Shown: in pieces, positions 52,702-61,523 of the stretch
How positions within the stretch are numbered: position 1 is the stretch's first letter
Layout: each line of letters begins with the position of its first letter
NCBI GenBank assembly: GCA_963703355.1
Contig: OY969813.1
Span: 310,001 to 374,000 of the forward strand
Direction: 5' to 3'
Length of the DNA stretch: 64,000 bases
DNA from: Puia sp963703355
GTDB lineage: Bacteria; Bacteroidota; Bacteroidia; Chitinophagales; Chitinophagaceae
The notes under the pieces: generated by a model
The model's database searches: none
Told to the model about the DNA's origin: nothing
Seen by the model: only the letters and a program-made list of their open reading frames with translations
Translations under genes and position numbers: made by a program

Positions 52702-53319
52702 TTACAGTCTGTATCCGAAGCTAAATAATATGGCGATGGTTTGATTATTATAGCTGGAAGACTGAAACCCCTTTATCTCAGCTGCGTAAGAAATCTTTCC
52801 CTTCTGATAGATACGATATCCAACCGTTGCAGAAAAGTCGGCGAGTGACCAGGTTTTAGCATTATGGTTTGTGTTATTGAAACCCGGAGCAGAAACATTG
52901 TTAAAAGTAATTGACTGTCCCATCGACCAGTTGGCATAAATTCTTTTACTGAATTTCATCGACACGACAAATAACAATGGAACAGTGGAGTTTGTAACGT
53001 GTGCGTTCGTTTGCTGTCCACTGGTTGAATCAACAACATTTCCGGAAGCGGAATACATCCTGTAATAACCGGTTTCAAATCCCAGCGCCAGGAACGAGTG
53101 TTCTGGTTCCCACATTGCCCTAAATGAAAAAGAATATCCCCAGGGGTTAACCTGATCCGCAAATGTCTTCAGGTTATTAATGAAAATGCTGGGACCAACG
53201 CCTCCGTACAATGCGAATTTGTGATAATGATCTTCGCCGGGCGCCAGTTCATTTTGGGCAACACTCCGTGCGGTTATCAAACAGGCAGCAATTATTATGA
53301 GCAATGATTTTATTCGCAT
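52702..53319 (-). CDS. Exported outer-membrane beta-barrel-like protein
   Basis: The 205-residue protein has a signal peptide (LLIIIAACLITARSVAQ). The mature part is typical of a small barrel: YHKFALYGGVGPSIFINN, YSFSFRAMWEP, LALGFETGYYRMYS, VPLLFVVSMKFS, FSATVGYRIYQ and the closing TIAILFSFGYRL. No partner is obvious. It lies 37 bases downstream of the phosphodiesterase gene on the same strand, so cotranscription is likely. Confidence 0.75.
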   Translation of the reverse strand: MRIKSLLIIIAACLITARSVAQNELAPGEDHYHKFALYGGVGPSIFINNLKTFADQVNPWGYSFSFRAMWEPEHSFLALGFETGYYRMYSASGNVVDSTSGQQTNAHVTNSTVPLLFVVSMKFSKRIYANWSMGQSITFNNVSAPGFNNTNHNAKTWSLADFSATVGYRIYQKGKISYAAEIKGFQSSSYNNQTIAILFSFGYRL

Positions 53320-53356
53320 GATGTATTATTATGGAACTGCGGTTTAGATTTATTGA

Positions 53357-54604
53357 TTATTGTTTTGTATACCAATCGTACACTACATAACACGGATAGT
53401 CGGAGATAAACCCATCAAACTGTCCGTTCTTAATATAGTTGGCGATCAGTCCATCGTCGTTGAGTGTCCAGCTGATTACCCGAATACCGGAAGCGTGTGC
53501 TGTGGCCACATCACTTAGCATCAAACCTCTTGAATATCTGGGTCCCCATCTGGTACATCCATTGTCCATCACATCCTGCAGGGTCAATTCACACATTGTT
53601 TTCAAACTGGTATCTGCGCGATAGGCGGGATAAGATTGAAATTCCTGGATAACGGTTTTAGAAGGCATATCTGCGTATACAACGATATTACGGCCAACAG
53701 CTTTCGCATGCGCCTGGGCTGAAAGAATGATGGGCTGCAATGCCTGGAATATACCGTCGTCTCCTTTGATATCCAGCCAGAAATAAGTGAGTGTGGTAGA
53801 ATCGATAAACGCCTCCAGACATTGGGCCAGTGAAGGTATTTTTTGTCCGTCAACCAACCGGATATAGTCTTCCAGGAAATCAAAACGGTATTGATTGTAA
53901 TCACCGGAAATCGGACTTTTTTGCGTAAGCCTGATATCGATATTTCCATCATGCATCATGATGGGTACTGTATCCAGTGTTAATTGAATATCAAATTCCA
54001 ATCCATTCACTCCATAGTCTTCGTCATTGGTTACGCCCAGCAGAGAGTTTTGTGCGAAAGGTGGATTGGCGGTAGTTTGCACACCATGATGAGAATATAT
54101 TTCAAAAGGGGTACTCTTTACATAGGGAGAAAAATCTCTTTCGTAGCTGAGGGTAAGTGGAGCAGAATTATTACTCGGGTCTAACACATTCCCTGGCAAT
54201 TTAATTAAACTGGGATCTCCCGTTTGAAGAAAGGCCAGCGCATCAGCTTTGGGCAGTGTGAAATTGATGAGTCCCTGCGTAGGTACCTGTGAAAACCTCC
54301 AGAATCCCGAAAATTTCAATGAACTGTCTGTTTTATCCAATCCATATTCCAGTATGAAAAAAACACCGCCCTGATTACTGAAAAACGAAACCTTGTGTTT
54401 CGATGTTTTACAAACGAATTCTGTACCCAATACAGTAGTGCCGGAACTCAGGGTATAAATGCCTTCCATCTTCTTCATGGATGTTCCGGAAACAGCGTTC
54501 ACATTTTCAAGTTCTACTACGGGCTGTACGGTGATCTGGTTTTTTGAACAGGAAAAGAAAACCAGTACAAAGAGCAGGTATTTATATGAATATCGAAATG
54601 TCAT
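53357..54604 (-). CDS. Glycerophosphodiester phosphodiesterase-family lipoprotein
   Basis: The product from the ATG at 54604 has about 415 residues and an SPII signal (YLLFVLVFFSCSKN). The N-terminal 120 residues are a beta domain of unknown type. The C-terminal domain is a PI-PLC-like TIM barrel of the GDPD class: YSHHGVQTTANPP (HHG where the family has HRG), GLEFDIQLTLD with the acidic metal ligands, MMHDGNIDIRLT, and a late SWTLND-type strand. It probably hydrolyses a glycerophosphodiester or a similar lipid headgroup in the periplasm. A TTG start eight codons upstream is possible but less likely. It lies between two barrel-protein genes on the same strand. Confidence 0.85.
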   Translation of the reverse strand: MTFRYSYKYLLFVLVFFSCSKNQITVQPVVELENVNAVSGTSMKKMEGIYTLSSGTTVLGTEFVCKTSKHKVSFFSNQGGVFFILEYGLDKTDSSLKFSGFWRFSQVPTQGLINFTLPKADALAFLQTGDPSLIKLPGNVLDPSNNSAPLTLSYERDFSPYVKSTPFEIYSHHGVQTTANPPFAQNSLLGVTNDEDYGVNGLEFDIQLTLDTVPIMMHDGNIDIRLTQKSPISGDYNQYRFDFLEDYIRLVDGQKIPSLAQCLEAFIDSTTLTYFWLDIKGDDGIFQALQPIILSAQAHAKAVGRNIVVYADMPSKTVIQEFQSYPAYRADTSLKTMCELTLQDVMDNGCTRWGPRYSRGLMLSDVATAHASGIRVISWTLNDDGLIANYIKNGQFDGFISDYPCYVVYDWYTKQ

Positions 54605-54628
54605 GGTGTAAAGTATTTCAGTTTTCAA

Positions 54629-55420
54629 TTATAAGTTTAAACCAACCTGGAATTCTGGTACCCAGTATCTTTTACCATTAACCGGAAATGCCGGCCAGGC
54701 GATAATGTGGTACTGGATATAATCCATTTTAAGACCGAGTGATAACGCCCTGTTCTTATATAATTTCTGTTCAAATGTTGCAGAAAAGCTGTAACCGTTT
54801 ATGAAACCATTTGTAACAGGAAGTACATTTTTATCTTCACTAATATATAAGGCGTTTGTCCAATAAAGATCAGCACGCACTGCGACGGCCGTTTTTGCAA
54901 AAGCGTGGCCGAAAGTAATAGAAGGTTGTTGTTCCCAGCCGGTTAGCGTTGTTGCAAATCCAAATTCATATAATCTGCCGTAGTTCCAGGCAACATTCCA
55001 TCCCAGCGCCAAATAATTATTCCTGGTGATCTGATAATTCCAGTAAGGCCCGAGTGTAAAACGGTTGGAAATGATCAGGCTCGACCAACTTGCCTGCAGA
55101 TTTAAATTCAGCGGCAGGGTGTATTTTCCCTGGTAACAAAACATCGGAGCGGTAATGACGTCATCGGTCCAGTCCCTGGGCGTCACCACATATATCACCG
55201 AAATGGAGGAGGAATAATGGCCTCCCGGCAACGGTTGTGGCAAAAAATAACTGGCTTTATGAATTTGAAATGTATCAGTCTGTTTGTTCTGAGCCAATCC
55301 CGACAGGCAGGAGACCAGTGTGATGAAAAGCAGGATGGTTCTGCTTTTGCAGCGTTTGCTAAATGTATTCACTAATAAGTTATTTTTTTGAAATCCGCTC
55401 AGCATGATATGAGTTGACAT
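54629..55420 (-). CDS. Exported outer-membrane barrel-like protein
   Basis: The 263-residue frame starts with a long pre-sequence (signal core ILLFITLVSCLSGLAQ near residues 29-44), so the true start may be an internal Met or the peptide is unusually long. The mature part is barrel-like (SSSISVIYVVTP, LNLNLQASWSSLIISNRFTLGP, YLALGWNVAWNYG, SFSATFEQKLYKNRALSLGLKMDY) and ends with VPEFQVGLNL. It is upstream of the phosphodiesterase gene (24-base gap), and the three minus-strand genes 55420 to 52702 likely form one operon. Confidence 0.72.
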   Translation of the reverse strand: MSTHIMLSGFQKNNLLVNTFSKRCKSRTILLFITLVSCLSGLAQNKQTDTFQIHKASYFLPQPLPGGHYSSSISVIYVVTPRDWTDDVITAPMFCYQGKYTLPLNLNLQASWSSLIISNRFTLGPYWNYQITRNNYLALGWNVAWNYGRLYEFGFATTLTGWEQQPSITFGHAFAKTAVAVRADLYWTNALYISEDKNVLPVTNGFINGYSFSATFEQKLYKNRALSLGLKMDYIQYHIIAWPAFPVNGKRYWVPEFQVGLNL

Positions 55421-55575
55421 CCCTGACCCGCGGCTTTTCCACTAGGGTGGACTATTTCTTCTAAAGCAACTTAGTTAAGGATTGGTTTGGCTACCCGTGC
55501 AAGGTAATTTAATCTTTTGTGAATAGGATCAATTGCGGTCATTTAACCGATAAACCATGTAACAGTAAACCAGCA

Positions 55576-57198
55576 TTATGCAACCGTAAGCATGGGAACT
55601 TTTACGGATTTCAGTCCTTTGTATAAATGATCTACCAGTTCCTGGTCGAGCAGAAATTTGCTGATATGTTCTTTTGTTACCCATGTTTTTCTAATCTGGT
55701 ATCCGTTGAAGGTTTTCATCATTGCATAAGCTTCTGTTTTATTGCCCATATGTGCCAGGGTAGAAACGAGCAACACGGCATTCAGTACCAATCCGGTGAT
55801 ACCTGATTTGTCGATGAGCTGATAAGCCAGCGTATATTCTTTATGTTTGAAATGATAGAGGCTGATAAAAAGGTTGAAGAAAGGGGGGAAGGATCTGTTT
55901 TTCTCTATCGATTCTCTGATAAGTGCAATACCCTGCTCGTATTCTCCGATACAAATCATCAAACAACCGATGAAACCTGTAATGCCGGAGGCATTGGGAT
56001 TCAATTGCAGGGCATATTCCAGTGATTCCAGTCCCGCTTTTTTGTTGTTGTGAAAAATATATGCCATGCCGAGCGTTAAATGCGCGTGCTGACTAACCGG
56101 GTTTAGCTTCAATGCCCTGTGAGCACATTTAAAACCATAAATCAAAGAATTGCTGTTGGATGACTGACGAAATAAAACCGACAACAGAGAGAGTTCTCCC
56201 AAAAATGCCCAGGCTACTTCATTTGAGGGATCCTGGTCAACGGCAAGTTCCATTGCCCCACATGCGTTATTGAAACTTATTTTATTGAAAGTTGAATAAA
56301 AATCGTTGTACCAGGAAAGAATGGTGGCATTGGATTTACCTAATTTGTTTCTTGAGAACCCTTTCCGAAGTTGTTGTACAATTAATCCATTAAAATCTCC
56401 CAAAGAAGCAATGATATGCGTGATGATATTATCAGCCACTTCAAACAAATTAGAGGGAAGGTACGGTCTGTGATATAATTCAGTCCATATCTCCGCACCA
56501 TTATACGTGTCTGTAAGCTGCACTGCGACTCTTAATCGGCGCAATTCAAATTGTACATTGCCCGTCACGATAAAACGTACGCCGAATTCGGCAGCTACTT
56601 CATGAATCTGTTTATTTTTTAGTGAAAGCTGACGGGTAGTATAATAGGATAACGCGGAGAAGTCGGGAAATCTTCCAAATTCGGCGCTCAGTTGTTGACC
56701 GAGGCTGTCGGAAAATGCAAGACGCGATTTATCTTTTTCAAAAGATTTGAAAGGCATAACGGCGATAGTAACCGAATCCGTCGGACCTTCCTGCAGGTCG
56801 GAGCTGAGTTCAGTAGCGCGTTTAATTTCTGTAGAAGGAATATTTCCAAAAACAGGCACATAGGTTCCCTTGGGCACAGAAATCTCAATCTGATCGCCCG
56901 CACCCTGTATTTTGTAATAGTAATTTAAAGCGCGACGAAGTCTGCCGGCATGTATTCTTACGATGGCGTCATGCTGTGGTTTAAAATCTACGGGCTTGTT
57001 CAGCACATTTACGGCAATGGTATATTCCTTAATGATGTTGGATCTGCCGTTTAGTGTCTCATCCACGATATAGGAGAGGAATCGGCGAAGGATGTCGGAA
57101 ACTGAAAATGCTGGACAAAGAAATATTTTCCTGACTTGTTCCTGAATTAACTCCGCGGGGAAAAGCTCTGTAGTATTGGATAGTTCTATGGTACTCAT
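55576..57198 (-). CDS. Cytoplasmic regulator-like protein: winged-helix-type domain, TolB-like domain and TPR repeats
   Basis: The product from the ATG at 57198 has about 540 residues and no membrane segment. The N-terminal 100 residues (LRRFLSYIVDETLNGRSNII, EYTIAVNVLNK, AIVRIHAGRLRRALNYYY, IEISVPKGTYVPVFG) are the domain found before TolB/FlgO-like and TPR modules in Acidobacteria and Bacteroidota, thought to bind DNA like the OmpR-type winged helix. Residues about 125-270 are TolB-like (VTIAVMPFKSFEKDKSRLAF, VRFIVTGNVQFELRRLRV). The rest is TPR helices (SNEVAWAFLGELSLLS, SQHAHLTLGMAYIFHNNKKA, EQGIALIRESIEKN). It is probably a signalling or transcription protein. The TATATTTG promoter at 57290 precedes it. 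Confidence 0.78.
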   Translation of the reverse strand: MSTIELSNTTELFPAELIQEQVRKIFLCPAFSVSDILRRFLSYIVDETLNGRSNIIKEYTIAVNVLNKPVDFKPQHDAIVRIHAGRLRRALNYYYKIQGAGDQIEISVPKGTYVPVFGNIPSTEIKRATELSSDLQEGPTDSVTIAVMPFKSFEKDKSRLAFSDSLGQQLSAEFGRFPDFSALSYYTTRQLSLKNKQIHEVAAEFGVRFIVTGNVQFELRRLRVAVQLTDTYNGAEIWTELYHRPYLPSNLFEVADNIITHIIASLGDFNGLIVQQLRKGFSRNKLGKSNATILSWYNDFYSTFNKISFNNACGAMELAVDQDPSNEVAWAFLGELSLLSVLFRQSSNSNSLIYGFKCAHRALKLNPVSQHAHLTLGMAYIFHNNKKAGLESLEYALQLNPNASGITGFIGCLMICIGEYEQGIALIRESIEKNRSFPPFFNLFISLYHFKHKEYTLAYQLIDKSGITGLVLNAVLLVSTLAHMGNKTEAYAMMKTFNGYQIRKTWVTKEHISKFLLDQELVDHLYKGLKSVKVPMLTVA

Positions 57199-57289
57199 AA
57201 GATGAGATTTTACAGTTAAATGCCTGTGCAACTAATCTTTGCTTAACCAATAGAGTACCTTGAGTAAACGTAGGACAGATTCGGGACGA

Positions 57290-57319
57290 CAAATATATGG
57301 ATAATAAAGTCATCAACAA
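57290..57319 (-). promoter_or_regulatory. Bacteroidota-type promoter for the TolB/TPR regulator gene
   Basis: On the minus strand TTG (57317-57319), 19 bases, then TATATTTG (57290-57297) is an excellent match to the TTG-N19/20-TAnnTTTG promoter. The gene at 55576 starts about 90 bases downstream. The promoter overlaps the start codon of the divergent gene at 57297. Confidence 0.7.
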
Positions 57320-57614
57320 GCAATTAAACCCGCGTGATTCAAAATCGTTGCTTTTTATGAACAAGCTTCAATCAGAATTAGGACTTGTAAAAACGCTATT
57401 TCCAACACATCATGTAATCATCGATAATCTGTATAGAAAAGATGCTGATTTTAAATCCCTCTGTGCAGATTTATTTCTTTGTTCAAAAATGATGCAGGAT
57501 TTTGAAGATGAAATTGTGGAAAAACAACGTGCACTTTCGGAATATAAAGAAATCGTAAAGGACCTCGAAAAAGAACTGCTGATGGTCATTGAAACCAATG
57601 AGATTGGTAATTGA
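57297..57614 (+). CDS. Small hypothetical helical protein, 105 residues
   Basis: The protein is soluble and alpha-helical with a likely coiled coil over residues about 70-100 (EIVEKQRALSEYKEIVKDLEKELL). I do not recognise the family. The ATG at 57297 overlaps the promoter of the divergent gene, and another Met lies at residue 21. The frame has ordinary codon use, and its stop is three bases from the convergent phosphoesterase stop, which supports it being real. Confidence 0.5.
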   Translation: MDNKVINKQLNPRDSKSLLFMNKLQSELGLVKTLFPTHHVIIDNLYRKDADFKSLCADLFLCSKMMQDFEDEIVEKQRALSEYKEIVKDLEKELLMVIETNEIGN

Positions 57615-57617
57615 AGA

Positions 57618-58694
57618 CTACCGAAATGGATGTTTCAGCGTTCCGTTTTCATAGTACATTGTAGTTATACTACTGTCACCATCGAAATTAATTTCAAAAA
57701 ATCCTCCCGAGTTCCAGAGTAGATGCTCATTTGGCTCCAGTTTCTGATTGTACTTTTTGATTTCTTTTTCAGAGAGCATTCTTTCTTTACTTCCTGCGCC
57801 GCTTATTACATAATGAACGCTGTCCTTCGTATAGAAATACTGTAACGTATGTGCATGCCCGCTGGCGTAATAAATCCCGGGATATTTTATTAATATTTGA
57901 TTTATTTTGGTAATCATTTCCCTATAAGAAGGAAAATTGGGTGAGGATGCTTTGATGCGTGCAAACAAATAGGGATTTCTTACCGGATTGTTGTAAGGAC
58001 CTGCTACACGCACCGGGTGATGAGCTACTACGAGTATTTTTTCCTTAAGTAAATATCCGTCTCTGATCGCGCTGTCCAACCTGTTGTAAAATGTTTTTTC
58101 TTCCTCAGGGATTTTTCTTTTTTTGATACCGGTTTGTATAATGCGATACGTATCTAAAAAAATAATGCGTATGGTTCGGTTATTCAGTTCCACGTATGCT
58201 GGTCCGTAGTTCCCGTCAGTGGGAAGGAACACCTGATCGGGATTGGCGATGTTGGTGTTGTCTCTCAAATTCATTTCTATGAAATTTTCTTCCATCCTGA
58301 GTTTGTCCTTGCCCTTTTCATAGGTTTTACGATTCCACCAATCGTGATTGCCAGGTATAAAATATACATAACCCTTATAACTGCCAAGTATATCCAGTTG
58401 CGATTTCACTTTGCTGATTGTATTCTGCGTGCTGTCGAATCCTTTGTAACCATAGGGAAGCAGATCCCATAAAATGTTTTTATAACTGTTATCGCCGAGA
58501 AAAATAACTGCGCTGTTGGGATTGTCAGCCAATTCTTTTTGCACATTTTTTAATGTAAGTCCGGCTTCTTTGTGATCGCCGGCATCGCCTACAAGAAATA
58601 TCTTAAATGGCGTTTGTGCATTAGCGCGGGGAGTTGCGATACCCATTAAATAGAATAAACAGGAAAAAAACAAATAAGTCTTCGAAAGTTGCAT
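57618..58694 (-). CDS. Exported metallophosphoesterase
   Basis: The product of about 358 residues has a signal peptide (TYLFFSCLFYLMGIATPRANAQ). The calcineurin-like metal site is complete: FLVGDAG, IFLGDNSY, IPGNHDWW, VVAHHPV and SGHAHTLQYF. These enzymes hydrolyse phosphomonoesters or diesters with two metal ions. The ATG at 58694 is used because it gives a normal signal peptide; a frame from 58718 adds eight residues. No neighbour points to a substrate. Confidence 0.87.
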   Translation of the reverse strand: MQLSKTYLFFSCLFYLMGIATPRANAQTPFKIFLVGDAGDHKEAGLTLKNVQKELADNPNSAVIFLGDNSYKNILWDLLPYGYKGFDSTQNTISKVKSQLDILGSYKGYVYFIPGNHDWWNRKTYEKGKDKLRMEENFIEMNLRDNTNIANPDQVFLPTDGNYGPAYVELNNRTIRIIFLDTYRIIQTGIKKRKIPEEEKTFYNRLDSAIRDGYLLKEKILVVAHHPVRVAGPYNNPVRNPYLFARIKASSPNFPSYREMITKINQILIKYPGIYYASGHAHTLQYFYTKDSVHYVISGAGSKERMLSEKEIKKYNQKLEPNEHLLWNSGGFFEINFDGDSSITTMYYENGTLKHPFR

Positions 58695-58898
58695 GCACCT
58701 TTTACATGCAAGTTGCATAATATTTGATAAAGCTGCATTTCAATGATGTTGCTTTCGATAATGGATGTACATGCGGTTGTGTCTGCTAATGACGGTTTTA
58801 CTGTTAAATGTGCTTAAATTAGATTCACGATAATGAGTTGGGTAATTTTACCAGGAATCCGGCCATTGATATATCGGACCAAACAATAAAACCAGAAC

Positions 58899-59732
58899 AT
58901 GTTATATTTCAAGAGATGCGGGCATTGCGTTGCTTTTTTCAGTCTGATAATTTTACCTTTTTTTTTAAAGGCACAGCAGGCTGATCAAACGAAACCGCCG
59001 CCTTCGGCAGATGAGGCAGCAGAGCTTGCAAAAAAATTGGCAAACCCTATTGCGAGCCTGATCAGTGTTCCTCTTCAAAACAATACTTTTTACGGTTTTG
59101 GGTCGCTTAAAGGAACACAAAATGTACTGAACGTGCAGCCGGTTGTTCCTATTAAATTGAGCGACAATCTGAATCTGATAACCCGATATATTATACCGAT
59201 AGTAACTCAGTATAACCTTACAGGGGAAGGTGCTTCACAATCCGGATTGGGTGATGCAACCCTGAGTGCTTTCTTTTCGCCATCGAATACAAAAAACGGA
59301 GTTACCTGGGGCGCAGGTCCTGCATTCCTTGTACCTATTGCAACCAATAGTTATCTGGGAACAGGAAAATTCGGTATTGGTCCGACAGCCGTTATATTAA
59401 AACAGACAAAGGGATTTACTTATGGTGCACTTGCAAATCAAATCTGGTCGGTAGCCGGATCTGCAGACCGGTCGGCAGTGAGTCAGTTGTTTGTACAACC
59501 ATTTTTTACGTATAACTGGAAAAGCGGTGCAGGCATTGGAATAGTTGGATCCATTACACAAAACTGGGAAACAAAAGTCAACACAACTACCATCACGGTC
59601 CCTTTTTCGGGTATCACGAAATTCGGAAAGCAGATTGTACAGCTTGCGGTCGGTCCGCAGTTCCCTGTTTCGGGAAATCCCATTGCTTCCTTTGGCTGGA
59701 GGGCACAGCTCACATTAATTTTCCCCAAGTAA
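58899..59732 (+). CDS. Outer-membrane barrel protein of the phenol-degradation MetA-like transporter type
   Basis: The 277-residue protein has a signal peptide (HCVAFFSLIILPFFLKAQQ). The mature part matches the MetA-pathway phenol-degradation-like barrels: LANPIASLISVPLQNNTFYG, ITRYIIPIVTQY, GLGDATLSAFFSP, GAGPAFLVPIATN and the closing SFGWRAQLTLIFPK. These are outer-membrane barrels of unproven transport role. The next gene starts 41 bases after its stop, so they may form an operon. Confidence 0.8.
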   Translation: MLYFKRCGHCVAFFSLIILPFFLKAQQADQTKPPPSADEAAELAKKLANPIASLISVPLQNNTFYGFGSLKGTQNVLNVQPVVPIKLSDNLNLITRYIIPIVTQYNLTGEGASQSGLGDATLSAFFSPSNTKNGVTWGAGPAFLVPIATNSYLGTGKFGIGPTAVILKQTKGFTYGALANQIWSVAGSADRSAVSQLFVQPFFTYNWKSGAGIGIVGSITQNWETKVNTTTITVPFSGITKFGKQIVQLAVGPQFPVSGNPIASFGWRAQLTLIFPK

Positions 59733-59773
59733 ATATGTCTTCAAAACAATCCATCAACTACAAAAAACCTTTC

Positions 59774-60580
59774 ATGAAAAAAATATGGATCGGGTTTTTT
59801 ATTGTGACTGCCTGTTGTATGATTTCCTGTGGCCCCAGTAAAGAACTGATCAGCACGCGTGCGCGGGTTGACAGTCTGGGTGCAGTTGTAAGCCAGTTAA
59901 ACGGACAGGTAAATCAGCTGAACGGGCAGGTTACACAATTGAATGGCTCTTTAACCACGAGTAATGCACAGATAACGCAGTTGAAAAATCAGAATGCGAT
60001 TGCGATGCAGGAAGCATCCGATTGTAAAGCGGCCAAAGATGCAGTTGCCCGAAGAATGGAGGAACTCAATCAGGCCATGAGGGCCAATGGCATTTCCATG
60101 AAAGAAATCAAAAGGAAAGCAGCTGATGCGCTGATTCAGTTTGCCAATGCAGGTGTGGATGTATCGTATAAAAACGGACTCGTTTATATTTCATTACAGG
60201 ACGCATTGCTGTTTGATCCGGGAAGTGCAAAACTTGGAAAGAATGGACAGGAGGCATTGGCCGTTGTTGCGCAGGTATTGAACGACAATCCCAATTTATT
60301 AATTTATGTTGTTGGTAATACTGATTCGGTGAAAGTTACCAAGGCAAAAGGATTCGCAGATAATTGGTCGCTGAGCACGGAAAGAGCAAACAGTGTAGTG
60401 CGCGTTTTACGGGATCAATATCAGGTAAGTATGGATCGGGTTACTGCTGCCGGCCGGTCAAAATTTAATCCGGTAGCTGATAACTCCACTGAAGAAGGCC
60501 GGGCCGCGAACAGAAGAACCGATATTATTCTGAATCCGGATCTTTCCAGACTTTGGGATATGATCGACAAACAGCCATAA
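59774..60580 (+). CDS. OmpA-family lipoprotein with N-terminal coiled coil
   Basis: The 268-residue protein from the ATG at 59774 has an SPII signal (IWIGFFIVTACCMISC). The next 70 residues form a coiled coil with an internal heptad repeat (SQLNGQVNQLNGQVTQLNG). The C-terminal domain is OmpA-like and peptidoglycan-binding: FDPGSAKLGKNGQEAL, IYVVGNTDSV, and LSTERANSVVRVL with GRSKFNPVADNSTEEGRAANRRTD. It probably links the outer membrane to the cell wall. A frame starting at 59735 would add 13 residues before the signal. Confidence 0.9.
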   Translation: MKKIWIGFFIVTACCMISCGPSKELISTRARVDSLGAVVSQLNGQVNQLNGQVTQLNGSLTTSNAQITQLKNQNAIAMQEASDCKAAKDAVARRMEELNQAMRANGISMKEIKRKAADALIQFANAGVDVSYKNGLVYISLQDALLFDPGSAKLGKNGQEALAVVAQVLNDNPNLLIYVVGNTDSVKVTKAKGFADNWSLSTERANSVVRVLRDQYQVSMDRVTAAGRSKFNPVADNSTEEGRAANRRTDIILNPDLSRLWDMIDKQP

Positions 60581-60671
60581 TATAGTGCGATTAAAGATTT
60601 ATATTTAACGAACTATAGTCTGTCGTTCAGTTGGAATGTCAGGCTATTTTTATTACACCAAAACTTCACTT

Positions 60672-61472
60672 ATGAAAAAGATGTTGAACAACTGGTTAAC
60701 AAGCAAGTCCGTTTTTTTTCTGCTTACTGCCGTCATGTTTGTAACGAATCACAGCCAGGCGCAGATTTATAATGATTCTTCACATAAATATAAAGTGTAT
60801 CTGGAGCCCTACCTGATGTTTACCAGCATGAGTGGCACCACGGGTATTGGGAATCTTCCGAATACATTCATCTGTGTTCCCGCGAGTGAAGTATTCAGTC
60901 ATTTGAAAATTGGCGGCATGTTGTATGCTGAAGTGCACAATGATAAACTGGCCTTCACTTCAGATTTGTTTTATGCAAATCTTTCAGAAGATGCTTCTAC
61001 AAAAAATGGGATAGTCAGTGGCAACGCCAGTCTGAAACAATTCCTATGGGAGCTGGAAGGCCTTTACAGATTGAATTCCTGGTTTGAAGTAGGGGTTGGT
61101 GCAAGGATTAACAATATCACTGCAGGCCTCAACGTAACGTATACTCCGCCACTTGGTGGAACACCCAAGGTGGGAAGTGGATCCAAAAGCAATACCTGGG
61201 TAGATCCCCTGGTTGTTGTGCGACTGAAAAAAGTAGTGCAGGATAGATGGCTTTTTCAATTAAGGGCAGATATCGGAGGATTTGGCGTCGGATCTCAATT
61301 TGCCTATCAGTTGCAGCCTGATATATTTTATCGCGCTTCCAGGCTGATGCAGTTTGGCATCGGATATCGGTTAATCTCCATGAATTACAATAATAATAAA
61401 AGCGGCAGCGATTATTTCTTATATGATATGGAAGAATACGGACCGCAAATCAGGATCGGCTTTAATTTCTAG
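60672..61472 (+). CDS. Exported outer-membrane barrel-like protein
   Basis: The protein is about 266 residues from the ATG at 60672, which gives a plausible signal peptide (KSVFFLLTAVMFVTNHSQAQ). The mature part is barrel-like (YKVYLEPYLMFTSMSGTTG, LKIGGMLYAEVHNDKLAFTSD, WFEVGVGARINNITAGLNV, LMQFGIGYRLISMNY) and ends IRIGFNF. A frame starting 12 codons earlier (60636) is also open. It lies between the OmpA lipoprotein and the Omp85-like gene. Confidence 0.75.
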   Translation: MKKMLNNWLTSKSVFFLLTAVMFVTNHSQAQIYNDSSHKYKVYLEPYLMFTSMSGTTGIGNLPNTFICVPASEVFSHLKIGGMLYAEVHNDKLAFTSDLFYANLSEDASTKNGIVSGNASLKQFLWELEGLYRLNSWFEVGVGARINNITAGLNVTYTPPLGGTPKVGSGSKSNTWVDPLVVVRLKKVVQDRWLFQLRADIGGFGVGSQFAYQLQPDIFYRASRLMQFGIGYRLISMNYNNNKSGSDYFLYDMEEYGPQIRIGFNF

Positions 61473-61523
61473 GTCATTTGACGAATAAAACCTTAGACAT
61501 TTTTTACACTTTACACAGCTACA

